From Immundisolibacter sp049322795 (GTDB lineage: Bacteria; Pseudomonadota; Gammaproteobacteria; Immundisolibacterales; Immundisolibacteraceae), in contig JBMOQH010000008.1 in NCBI GenBank assembly GCA_049322795.1, positions 1 to 64,000 on the forward strand: a stretch of 64,000 nt of DNA. The letters are read 5' to 3'. Position numbers and translations under genes: made by a program. Below the pieces are notes generated by a model. It was not told the origin of the DNA. It saw only the letters and a list, made by a program, of their open reading frames with translations, and did no database searches. Numbering within the stretch: position 1 is the first letter of the stretch; each line of letters begins with the position of its first letter. This document shows, piece after piece, positions 24,298 to 31,476 of this stretch.

Positions 24298-24397
24298 NNN
24301 NNNNNNNNNNNNNNNNNNNNNNNNNNNNNNNNNNNNNNNNNNNNNNNNNNNNNNNNNNNNNNNNNNNNNNNNNNNNNNNNNNNNNNNNNNNNNNNNN
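24298..24397. other. Assembly gap of 100 Ns
   Basis: The run is exactly 100 Ns, a conventional placeholder size, and its two flanks are identical over 127 bp. Real sequence is probably not missing; the true genome is likely 227 bp shorter here. Reading frames drawn through the Ns are meaningless. Confidence 0.95.
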
Positions 24398-24524
24398 CCA
24401 CAGCCAGCGCCGCGGTCAGGCTGCTGGAAGATCTCGGCATTCTGGGCGAACTCACCGGGCAGAAGAAGAACCGGGTCTACAGCTACCAGGCCTATGTGGA
24501 ACTGTTGTCCCGGTGAGGATGACC
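24398..24524 (+). repeat. 127-bp duplicate, right of the N gap (fic 3' end)
   Basis: This is an exact copy of 24171-24297 containing the last codons of fic and its stop. It should be collapsed onto the left copy. From 24525 to the bepA stop at 24683 I see no gene; there is a weak terminator-like stem at 24609-24639. Confidence 0.9.
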
Positions 24525-24608
24525 CCCAAGTTTGCAGGAGTCCGCGCCATTGCTCGGAAGCTGGGCGAGCGCGCTTCGCGTCCGACAAGCGCTTGCCACC
24601 ACAACATC

Positions 24609-24639
24609 AAGGCCCGGACGCTTGTCGACTGGGCTTTTT
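24609..24639 (+). terminator. Weak terminator-like stem after fic
   Basis: AAGGCCC (24609-24615) can pair with GGGCTTT (24631-24637) with one G-T pair and a 15-nt loop, followed by Ts to 24639. A larger inverted repeat, CGACAAGCG (24583-24591) with CGCTTGTCG (24619-24627), overlaps it, so the fold is uncertain. Confidence 0.35.
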
Positions 24640-24682
24640 GTCTGGCTGAAAACGACCGCGCCGGCCGCGCGCCGACGCTGAA

Positions 24683-26146
24683 TCAACCCGCCGTCAGCGC
24701 CCGCCGGCCGAAGAATTGCCGCTCGAAGGCCAGGTCGTCCTGCAGCTGGCGCAGGCGGGCTTCGATGGTGGCGAGCTGGGCGAAGGCGATCGGCTGAAGT
24801 TTGCTGGCGCGGCGCAGCTGCTCCATGGCCAGTTCCAGGCGGCCGTTCTGGACGTGGTACTCGGCGCGCATTTGATACGCCTCGATCTTGTCGTCGCGCT
24901 GGTCGGCGGCGCGCGCCAGCAGTTCCAGCACCGGCGGCGCCGGTTGCGCCTGGTGTGCCCGGTTGCCGAGCAGGGCACGGGTGGCGGCAGGGTGGCCGGC
25001 GCGCAGCTCGGCCTCGCCGAGCAGCAGCAGCAAGGCCAGATTGTTCGGGTATAGCTTCAGGTTTTCCCGTGCCAGCGCGCTGGCGGTGTCTGGCCGATTG
25101 CCCGCCATGGCGAGCTCGACCTTCGCCACCCGGTAGGGCAGGAAGTCGGCGTTGATCCCGCTCAGTGCCTCCAGCCGCGCGGCGGCGGCTTCGTGGCGCC
25201 CGGCGCGCAGCAGCGCCAGGACCTCGCCGTAGCGCCAGGCGCGGGCAGCCATCGGCTCGCTCGGCATGGTGGTCTGCTGGTAATGACGCAGTGCCGCGGT
25301 AGGGCCGATGGCGGTCAGTACGCGCACCCGCTCTCGCATGTGCAGGAACGTGCCGTTGTCGGGCAGTCGGCGGCCGCGCAGGCCCATTGCCCGGTCGCGC
25401 GCCTCGGCGACGCGGTCGAGTGTCACCGGGTGCGTGCGCAGGAAGGCCGGCAGCTGCGCACCCGCCGAAAAGCGCGTCGCTTGATGCATGCGCTCGAAGA
25501 AATCGGCCATGGCGCGAGGATCGAATCCGCTGGCGACCAGGGTCTGGATGCCGATGCGGTCGGCCTCGGATTCGTTATGGCGCGTGAAGTCGATCTGGCT
25601 CTGCACGGCGCCCGCCTGCACGGCGGTGATGGCGGCGACGCCCGCATCGGCGCCGCCGTAGGCGCCCAGGATGATCGCGCCCAGCATGGCGGCGATGGTC
25701 GGCACGGTCATGCGTTGCTGGTTTTCCAGCGCCCGCGGCAGGTGGCGCTGCGTGACGTGCGCAATTTCGTGGCCGAGCACGGAGGCCAGTTCGTCCTCGG
25801 TCTGGGTGGTCAGGATCAGGCCGCTGTGCACGCCGATGTTGCCGCCCGGGCCGGCGAACGCGTTCAGCGTCGGGTCCGTGACGACGAAGAAATCGAAGCC
25901 GCGCTGCGCATCGCCGCTGTTGCGGCTCAGGCGCTGGCCGACACCCTGCAGGTAGCTGTTGACGAGCGCGTCGTCCAGCACCGGCATGCTTTGGCGCACC
26001 TGGCGCATGAAGCTGACGCCGATGCGCTGCTCCAGTTGCTCGGACAGCAGTCCCCCGGACGCATCGCCAATTTCGGGCAAGGCGATTTCCGCCTGCGCAA
26101 GCGGCACGCACAGGCAAAGCAACAGGCAGATCAGGCGACGCAACAT
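24683..26146 (-). CDS. bepA: Periplasmic M48 metalloprotease with TPR domain (BepA type)
   Basis: This 487-residue protein has a signal peptide (residues 1-19, MLRRLICLLLCLCVPLAQA) and the peptidase segment FVVTDPTLNAFAGPGGNIGVHSGLIL. The zinc motif HEIAH is at 126-130, with a third ligand in ESEADRIG. A C-terminal half of TPR-like helices follows (for example YPNNLALLLLLGEAELRAG). E. coli BepA assembles or degrades LptD and BAM substrates at the outer membrane, and the same role is likely. I use the ATG at 26146, which begins the signal peptide; a TTG eight codons upstream is also open. Confidence 0.9.
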   Translation of the reverse strand: MLRRLICLLLCLCVPLAQAEIALPEIGDASGGLLSEQLEQRIGVSFMRQVRQSMPVLDDALVNSYLQGVGQRLSRNSGDAQRGFDFFVVTDPTLNAFAGPGGNIGVHSGLILTTQTEDELASVLGHEIAHVTQRHLPRALENQQRMTVPTIAAMLGAIILGAYGGADAGVAAITAVQAGAVQSQIDFTRHNESEADRIGIQTLVASGFDPRAMADFFERMHQATRFSAGAQLPAFLRTHPVTLDRVAEARDRAMGLRGRRLPDNGTFLHMRERVRVLTAIGPTAALRHYQQTTMPSEPMAARAWRYGEVLALLRAGRHEAAAARLEALSGINADFLPYRVAKVELAMAGNRPDTASALARENLKLYPNNLALLLLLGEAELRAGHPAATRALLGNRAHQAQPAPPVLELLARAADQRDDKIEAYQMRAEYHVQNGRLELAMEQLRRASKLQPIAFAQLATIEARLRQLQDDLAFERQFFGRRALTAG

Positions 26147-26226
26147 GAGCAGGCGGCTGGGTCGTGGCAATGGCTAGCGACTAAGACAGTATGCTTTAGG
26201 CGGAGTTACGCCACCGCCCATTTGCC

Positions 26227-26463
26227 ATGACCGATCCTGCTCCCACGCAAGAACTCGACACCAGCGGTCTGCTGTGTCCGCTGCCGGTACTCAAGGCGCG
26301 CCGGGCGCTGAACACCCTGCAATCCGGCCAGCAGCTGCGCGTGATCGCCACCGACGCCAAGGCACCGGGGGATTTTGCGGCGTTCTGCGCGCAGTCCGGC
26401 GATGTGCTGGTGGAGGTCACGCCGGATGGCGAGCGGTTCCGGATCGTGGTGCAGAAGCGTTAG
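26227..26463 (+). CDS. tusA: TusA/SirA family sulfur carrier
   Basis: This 78-residue protein has the family motif C-P-L-P at 17-20 (LLCPLPVLKARRALN), in which Cys17 carries persulfide sulfur. The two-layer alpha/beta fold continues as QQLRVIATDAKAPGDFAAFC and ends VEVTPDGERFRIVVQKR. It may pass sulfur to tRNA thiolation or to cofactor synthesis; which TusA-like subgroup it belongs to is not certain. It is divergent from bepA. Its TAG stop abuts repeat copy C with no intervening base. Confidence 0.88.
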   Translation: MTDPAPTQELDTSGLLCPLPVLKARRALNTLQSGQQLRVIATDAKAPGDFAAFCAQSGDVLVEVTPDGERFRIVVQKR

Positions 26464-26613
26464 GTAGACGCTGAAAAATTCCGTCCCTGGAGTTTTCGGC
26501 TCGCCTCGTCGCGGTACGCGCCCGCGACGGGCTCCATGAATCAAGCATTTGCTGCTTGATTCATGCCGAGGCATCCTGCCCCGGACGGGAAGCGCTGAAC
26601 AAATCGGCGCTTC
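26464..26613 (+). repeat. Five-hairpin dispersed repeat, copy C
   Basis: This 150-bp copy runs in the opposite orientation to copies A and B and begins at the base after the tusA stop (TAG then GTAGACGCTGA). Its third hairpin, CATGAATCAAGCA/TGCTTGATTCATG, is a perfect 13-bp stem whose sequence differs from that of copy A on both arms, that is, paired changes. Its first hairpin (GAAAAATTCC against GGAGTTTTC) has decayed slightly. No flanking direct repeat is visible, so it is probably an older insertion. From 26614 to the next stop at 26686 I see nothing. Confidence 0.88.
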
Positions 26614-26685
26614 CCTGGGGGTCGAATGGGGCTCGACGCCCCATCCGTGCCCCACGATTCCAATCCAACGAGTGGCGGCAAGCCC

Positions 26686-27702
26686 TCAGTCCGCCAGCCG
26701 CGCGTCCTGCACCTTGCCCACGCCGTACACGTAGCGCAGCACTGGCACGTCGATGCCGAGCTCGGCGGCCTTGTCCAGATACGGCTTCAGGATGATGTCG
26801 ACCTCCATCTTGCGCCGGCGGTGCAGGTCCTGGTGCATGGACGTGCGGCCCTCGGTCTCGCCGCTGGCCTGCATGCGCTGCCGAAAGCGCACGCCGACCT
26901 GCATCATGAGGTCCACCGCCGCGTCGAACGGCAGGCTGTCGTACTCGCGGAACTGGCCCATCGGCGCGTAGAAGTTCTGCGGCTCGTAGCCCATGGCCTT
27001 GTAGACCTTGAGGAAATCGCGCGCCAGCAGGATGTAGTTGACGGCGCCGTCGCGCACTTCGAGCCCGTCCGGGAAGGTCAGCGGCAGGCCGAGCGTGCTC
27101 ACCGACCAGCCGGACGCGGTGCCGATCTGCATCAGTTTTTCCCACAGCACCTGGCGGATGTCCGCCATCGCCTTGGTGCCGAAGCCGGCGTTCTGGAACG
27201 CCGCCACCACGGCCTCGACGCGCGGCGTGACGCCGCTGTCGAGTTCGCCGAAGTACGCCGTGGTCGGCGTGGTGAGGCCGGCCATCACGTGGCCCGGCTC
27301 GAGCAGCACGCCGCCTTCGATGGTGGAGGCGCCGATCACCTTGTCCCGGCCCGCCCACTCGCGCAGGCGCTCTTCCTTGCCGATGCCGTTCTGGAACGAG
27401 CACACCATGCGCACGCGGCCGCGAATGGACTCGGCCTCCGCCAGGGCGGTTTCGGTGTCCTTGGCCTTGGTGAGCAGGATCATCAGGTCGAAGTCGCCGG
27501 TCGCCTCGCGCGGGTGGGTGACGCAGGTGAGGTTCTCGCGCACCACGAAGTCGCCGTAGATGCCGCTGATACGAAGGCCGTTGGCCTTGATGGCGTCCAT
27601 GTGGCGCGCCCGGCCGACCAGCGTCACGTCCTCGCCGGCGCGGGCCAGCATGCCGCCGATGACCGAGCCGAGTCCGCCGGCACCGCAGATGATGAATCGC
27701 AT
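26686..27702 (-). CDS. Ketopantoate reductase family (PanE/ApbA-like) oxidoreductase
   Basis: This 338-residue protein starts with an NAD(P)-binding Rossmann motif, IICGAGGLGSVIGGMLARAG (GxGxxG at 7-12). It continues with FDLMILLTKAKDTETAL and CSFQNGIGKEERL, the substrate loop of ketopantoate reductases. VLWEKLMQIGTASGW carries the catalytic lysine region. It is longer than PanE of E. coli (303 residues), and the substrate may be a different 2-oxo acid. The ATG at 27702 has a strong AGGAGGAG site upstream. It is the last gene after the DUF4139 pair on this strand. Confidence 0.85.
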   Translation of the reverse strand: MRFIICGAGGLGSVIGGMLARAGEDVTLVGRARHMDAIKANGLRISGIYGDFVVRENLTCVTHPREATGDFDLMILLTKAKDTETALAEAESIRGRVRMVCSFQNGIGKEERLREWAGRDKVIGASTIEGGVLLEPGHVMAGLTTPTTAYFGELDSGVTPRVEAVVAAFQNAGFGTKAMADIRQVLWEKLMQIGTASGWSVSTLGLPLTFPDGLEVRDGAVNYILLARDFLKVYKAMGYEPQNFYAPMGQFREYDSLPFDAAVDLMMQVGVRFRQRMQASGETEGRTSMHQDLHRRRKMEVDIILKPYLDKAAELGIDVPVLRYVYGVGKVQDARLAD

Positions 27703-27839
27703 GATGGTTGCTCCTCCTGGGCGTGTGCTTGTCGACGCGGGCCGGGTGCTGCGGCCCGGCGCGGGCAAGCATCGCATACGCCCGGCGTGCCCACACGGGC
27801 CGCCGGGCGCGGGGGAGCGCGGTGGCGCCGGGCGGCGCT

Positions 27840-28469
27840 TTAAGGCAGCCGGATGCGTCCGGCCGGAATCGGCGTGTGGTCCAGCGACACCAGGCGCAGG
27901 TCCTCGCCGTACCGCAGCAGGCCGCCAAGACCCTGCTGTTCCACCTGCTGCAGCGGGCGGGTGTAGGCGCTCGATTCGGCACCGACCGCGGCCACGGCGT
28001 CCTTGGCCACCTTCATCAGCGCGTCCTGCACGGCCTTGAGGTTGGCGTCGTCGGTCACCACCAGTTCCGCGCGCTGCTCGCCATTCGACGTGCGCGCCAC
28101 CGCCTCGTAGACGTCGCCGGTGTAGCCGGCCACGGTTTCCTGGCGACCGAGCGCGCGCACGCTGATGTCCGTCGGCACGTCCGAGGTGGCATCCCCGAGC
28201 AGGCCGGCGAGAAAGGTGTCGGCGCCGACGGCACGAATCTGCCGCGAGACCTTCTCGACGTCGATCACCTGGCCCTGGGCCACCGCGTACAGGCGCCCGT
28301 CCAGCATCAGCTGGTAGTTCTCGGCGTCGGTGCCGATGCGGAAATTCGCGGCGTCGAGGTACTCGACGCGCAGTTGATCGCCGCCGCCGAGGTCATACAC
28401 GGCGGTCAGGTCGGCGAACGCGGGGGCCGCGGCCAGGGCCGCGGCGGCAAACAGCATCGAACGGAACAT
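27840..28469 (-). CDS. Exported protein of unknown function
   Basis: This 209-residue protein has a signal peptide (MFRSMLFAAAALAAAPAFA, 1-19) and then a beta-rich sequence: LGGGDQLRVEYLDAANFRIGTDAENYQLMLDGRLYAVAQGQVIDVEKV. This looks like the LolA/LppX-like or DUF4412-type periplasmic proteins that bind lipids or metals, but I do not recognise a definite family. It follows the DUF4139 gene by 29 bp and is probably co-transcribed with it. Confidence 0.7.
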   Translation of the reverse strand: MFRSMLFAAAALAAAPAFADLTAVYDLGGGDQLRVEYLDAANFRIGTDAENYQLMLDGRLYAVAQGQVIDVEKVSRQIRAVGADTFLAGLLGDATSDVPTDISVRALGRQETVAGYTGDVYEAVARTSNGEQRAELVVTDDANLKAVQDALMKVAKDAVAAVGAESSAYTRPLQQVEQQGLGGLLRYGEDLRLVSLDHTPIPAGRIRLP

Positions 28470-28498
28470 CAGTGGCTATCTCCTTCAGCGGCGACCGG

Positions 28499-29917
28499 TT
28501 ACGTCTTCACCCGGACCCGGTACGTGAGCGTTTGACCGCCGCCGGCCGGCACCGTCACGCGCCAACGGGCGATGTCTGCGGAAGCTTTCCTGTGCGGGTG
28601 GGAGCTGTCGATCATCTGCCAGTCGCCGGGGATCATCTCGTCGACGGTCACCGTGACGGGCGTCTTCTTGGCGTTCTTGAGCTCGAGCCGGTAGGCGCTC
28701 TCGAACTGCGCACGCTGGTCCTTGGCCGTCGCCAGCACCTTGAAGTCGGTCTGCGTGCGCCGGGCGGTGAGGTCGAAGGCGTCGCCGAGCTTCAGGCGCG
28801 CGGTCTCGTTCTCGGGCGTGTGGTCGATGCGGTCCTCGCCGACGAACTGCGAGCCGCCGTCGGCATCGCGCTGGTAGACGCGCACCACGCCGGCCGGCAG
28901 CGGCAGCCCGAGCCCGGCTTTCTTGCTGTTGTCGACGTGCAGAATTACCGCCACCTTCTGCGGCACGTCCACCGCGCCCGATTCCTGCGCGGTGTAGAGG
29001 CCGCCGCCGGTGAGGTGGTATTCCTTTTGCACCGTCACGGCCGGCGCGCCGAGCAGCGCCACCTGTTTGGTCTGCTGGTCGGCCAGCGTGGTCGGCCGGC
29101 CGAGCGTGTACAGGTGGTAGTCGAGCAACGCCTCCTCGCGCACGGCGCCGGCATCGGATTTGGCCATCATGGCCTCCGCCACCATGCCCCGTCGCAGTGC
29201 CGGTTGCACGCGGTTCACGTCGCCGGCCACCAGTTGCAGGCGGGCATCGCGGTAGCTCGTCCCGCTGCGGTTGGTCAGGGTGACCCAGCCGGACAGGGCA
29301 AGCGACCGCTCGTCGGCGCCGAGCTCGGCCACGTAGTCCGCCTGCCAGGTGAGCCCGCCGGTCAGGTACGCGAGCTCCAGCGCGCGGCGCCCGGCGCCAT
29401 CGCCGTCCACCGTCACCGCCAGCGTCGGCCGGTCGCGCAGGTTGTCCGGCACGGCGTCGAACACCAGCCGGCCGGGCACGCCGGTTTCGATCCGATCGCC
29501 AATCCGCAGCACCACGCCCTCGCCGGCGGCGAGCACGGTGGCGGTTTCCGTGCTGTCGGCGCCGGTGGCGGGGTGCGTGCGCACCACGCGCACCTCGCGC
29601 CCGACGTATTTCTCCAGCAGCTTGGCCGGCGTCAGCAGGTCGAAGTCGAAATTCTGTTCCAGCAGGCGGATCGGCTTGCCGTTCGCCACCCGCAGGAGCG
29701 CGGTTTCGGGCCGGATCTGCGCGCTCACGTCGCGCAGTTCGAGCACGCTCTCGCCGTCCGGCAGGTCGAGCTCGCGCGTATCCTTCACCAGCGCGAGGTC
29801 GCCGTTGTAGACGGTGACCGCCAGCGCCGTCTGATCGTCCAGCGTGCTGCGCAGCGGCGCCGCCTGGGCCATGCCCGCGACCAGTGCCACCGCCAGCGCC
29901 CACCGTTCATGTCGCAT
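28499..29917 (-). CDS. DUF4139 domain protein, exported
   Basis: This 472-residue protein begins with a signal peptide (MRHERWALAVALVAGMAQA, 1-19). It has the DUF4139-type pattern: VTVYNGDLALVKDTRELDLPDGESVLELRDVSAQIRPETALL at the front, AYLTGGLTWQADYVAEL in the middle and a C-terminal beta domain ending WRVTVPAGGGQTLTYRVRVKT. The family occurs in exported proteins of unknown role. The ATG at 29917 has a GGAGAGG site and starts inside the divergently read rluE gene. The two start codons overlap by 9 bp on opposite strands. Confidence 0.85.
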   Translation of the reverse strand: MRHERWALAVALVAGMAQAAPLRSTLDDQTALAVTVYNGDLALVKDTRELDLPDGESVLELRDVSAQIRPETALLRVANGKPIRLLEQNFDFDLLTPAKLLEKYVGREVRVVRTHPATGADSTETATVLAAGEGVVLRIGDRIETGVPGRLVFDAVPDNLRDRPTLAVTVDGDGAGRRALELAYLTGGLTWQADYVAELGADERSLALSGWVTLTNRSGTSYRDARLQLVAGDVNRVQPALRRGMVAEAMMAKSDAGAVREEALLDYHLYTLGRPTTLADQQTKQVALLGAPAVTVQKEYHLTGGGLYTAQESGAVDVPQKVAVILHVDNSKKAGLGLPLPAGVVRVYQRDADGGSQFVGEDRIDHTPENETARLKLGDAFDLTARRTQTDFKVLATAKDQRAQFESAYRLELKNAKKTPVTVTVDEMIPGDWQMIDSSHPHRKASADIARWRVTVPAGGGQTLTYRVRVKT

Positions 29918-30532
29918 TCGCCCTCTCCTGCGGCCGCGCCGCGCCTGGTGCTGCTGAACAAACCTTACGACGTGCTGTGCCAGTTCACGGACGTGGCCGG
30001 CCGGGCGACGCTGGCCGAGCTGCTGCCGCTGCTGGGCCTGTACCCGGCCGGGCGCCTGGACCGCGACTCCGAAGGCCTGCTGCTGCTGACCAGCGACGGC
30101 CGTTTGCAGCAGCGCATTGCCGATCCCGCCCACAAGCTGCCCAAGACCTATCTCGCCCAGGTGGAAGGCGAGCCGGAGGAGCCCGCGCTCGCGGCGCTGT
30201 GCGGCGGCGTGGTCCTGAACGACGGTCCGACCCGGCCGGCCCGGGCGGCCCGGGTGCCTGAACCCGCCTGGCTGTGGCCGCGCGTGCCGCCCATCCGCGC
30301 GCGCCGGCACATCCCGACCGCCTGGATCGAGCTCACCCTCACCGAGGGCCGCAACCGCCAGGTGCGGCGCATGACGGCCGCCGTCGGCCACCCCACGCTG
30401 CGCCTGATCCGGGTGGCGATCGGCCCCCTGCGTCTCGATGGACTTGCCCCCGGCCGGTGGCGCGCCGCGAGCGCGCAGGAGCTCGCGGCGCTCGATCGCG
30501 TTCAGGCCGCGACCCGGCCAGGGAGACGCTGA
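29909..30532 (+). CDS. rluE: 23S rRNA pseudouridine synthase, RluE-type
   Basis: This 207-residue RsuA/RluB/E/F-family enzyme converts a specific 23S rRNA uridine to pseudouridine. LVLLNKPYDVLCQFTD and AGRLDRDSEGLLLLTSDG (catalytic Asp51) match RluE closely, as do KTYLAQVEG and the late LTLTEGRNRQVRRMTAAVGHPTLRLIRV. There is no Shine-Dalgarno sequence before the ATG at 29909, and the upstream DNA is the start of the divergent DUF4139 gene, so expression may be weak or leaderless. It ends in a palindrome shared with the convergent thioesterase gene. Confidence 0.92.
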   Translation: MSHSPSPAAAPRLVLLNKPYDVLCQFTDVAGRATLAELLPLLGLYPAGRLDRDSEGLLLLTSDGRLQQRIADPAHKLPKTYLAQVEGEPEEPALAALCGGVVLNDGPTRPARAARVPEPAWLWPRVPPIRARRHIPTAWIELTLTEGRNRQVRRMTAAVGHPTLRLIRVAIGPLRLDGLAPGRWRAASAQELAALDRVQAATRPGRR

Positions 30533-30562
30533 ACGCGTCGTCCGCATGCGCGGCGCGTTCAG
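30529..30562. terminator. Shared palindrome covering both stops of rluE and the thioesterase gene
   Basis: CTGAACGCG (30529-30537) pairs with CGCGTTCAG (30554-30562). Each arm contains the TGA of one of the two convergent genes. There is no T run, so it is more likely an mRNA 3' stabiliser than a strong terminator. The 12 bases 30521-30532 (GGGAGACGCTGA) are identical to the outer end of the five-hairpin repeat. Confidence 0.45.
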
Positions 30563-30942
30563 GCCGACAGGGCGAAATTGCCATGCCCCGCCGCCACCGG
30601 CCGGCCGGGGTCGATCTGCCAGGCCTCCACGCGCACGGTGGCCACGGCGCGGCCGATGCGCACGGGCGTGGCGGTGAGGTGCAGGTCGCGCGACACCGCC
30701 GGGCGCAGGTAGTCGGTGGTGAAGTCGATGGTGCGGGCGGTGGCGCCGTGCCGGCGCAGCCACGCCAGCGCGGCGCATTCGAGTGCCGCCGCCACCACGC
30801 CGCCGTGCAGGGCGCCCAGGCGGAAATTGCCGACCAGGTCGTCCCGAAAGGGCAGCCGCAGATCGCCCGCGTCGTCGATTTGCAGGCCGAGATACTTCGC
30901 GTAAGGCAATAATGTACCCAGCGCCGGATCAAACTCAGACAC
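30559..30942 (-). CDS. PaaI-type hotdog thioesterase
   Basis: This 127-residue hotdog-fold protein has the HGGVVAAALECAA helix (HGG-x-x-A/S pattern) and TIDFTTDYLRPAVSRDLHLTATPVRIGRAVATVRVEA, typical of PaaI/DUF4442 thioesterases that hydrolyse acyl-CoA. The start is the GTG at 30942, which lies inside the stop of the upstream gene (GTGTCTGA). The two proteins are thus coupled and may form a hetero-oligomer. Confidence 0.85.
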   Translation of the reverse strand: MSEFDPALGTLLPYAKYLGLQIDDAGDLRLPFRDDLVGNFRLGALHGGVVAAALECAALAWLRRHGATARTIDFTTDYLRPAVSRDLHLTATPVRIGRAVATVRVEAWQIDPGRPVAAGHGNFALSA

Positions 30943-31411
30943 TGCCGAGCGCCCCGAAGTCGTGCCGCGGTGGGCTGTCCGTCTTGATGAAGAACACGGC
31001 GCTCATCGTGACGAGCGGCTCGCCGGGACGATCCGCCGAGCCGCAGTCCGCCACGCCGCGGATGTGCGCCTGGTGCCCTTCGAGCCGCACGCACTCGACC
31101 CGGGCGTAGACGTCGGCGCCCGCCGGCGGCGGCGCGATGAACTCGAGGCGCAGGCTGAGCGTCGCGTAGTCGAGCGAGGTGTCCAGCGCACAGAACACCG
31201 CCACGCCGCCGGCGTTGTCGAGCAGCGCCGACACGGCCCCGTTGGCGAGGCTGCCGCCGCCGTCGGCCAGCTCGCGCCGAAACGGCAGGCGCACCACGCA
31301 GCGGTTTCGTTCCGCGGCGGTGATTTCGAGCCCGATGGCAGCGCCGTGCGGAATGATGCCGATGTACTCGCGCCGGTGCAGGGCGCTTTCGGCAAGGTGG
31401 CGGTATAGCAT
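30935..31411 (-). CDS. PaaI-type hotdog thioesterase
   Basis: This 158-residue hotdog protein carries LANGAVSALLDNAGGVAVFCALD, in which N-G replaces the usual H-G and D is the likely catalytic acid, and YATLSLRLEFIAPPPAGADVYARVECVRLEG. It is related to but distinct from the gene that overlaps its 3' end by 8 bp. Both probably hydrolyse acyl-CoA or related thioesters. It begins at ATG 31411, divergent from nfeD across 65 bp. Confidence 0.85.
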   Translation of the reverse strand: MLYRHLAESALHRREYIGIIPHGAAIGLEITAAERNRCVVRLPFRRELADGGGSLANGAVSALLDNAGGVAVFCALDTSLDYATLSLRLEFIAPPPAGADVYARVECVRLEGHQAHIRGVADCGSADRPGEPLVTMSAVFFIKTDSPPRHDFGALGSV

Positions 31412-31476
31412 GGCTCTATCGGATCGGACCTTGGTCGGCAGTATACCGGCCGCTCACCCGGGCAACGGAGGGGGTC

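Noticed and set aside
24267..24797. Open frames running through the 100 Ns
   Set aside because: Unknown bases cannot contain stops, so these frames are artefacts of the gap and of the duplicated fic end.
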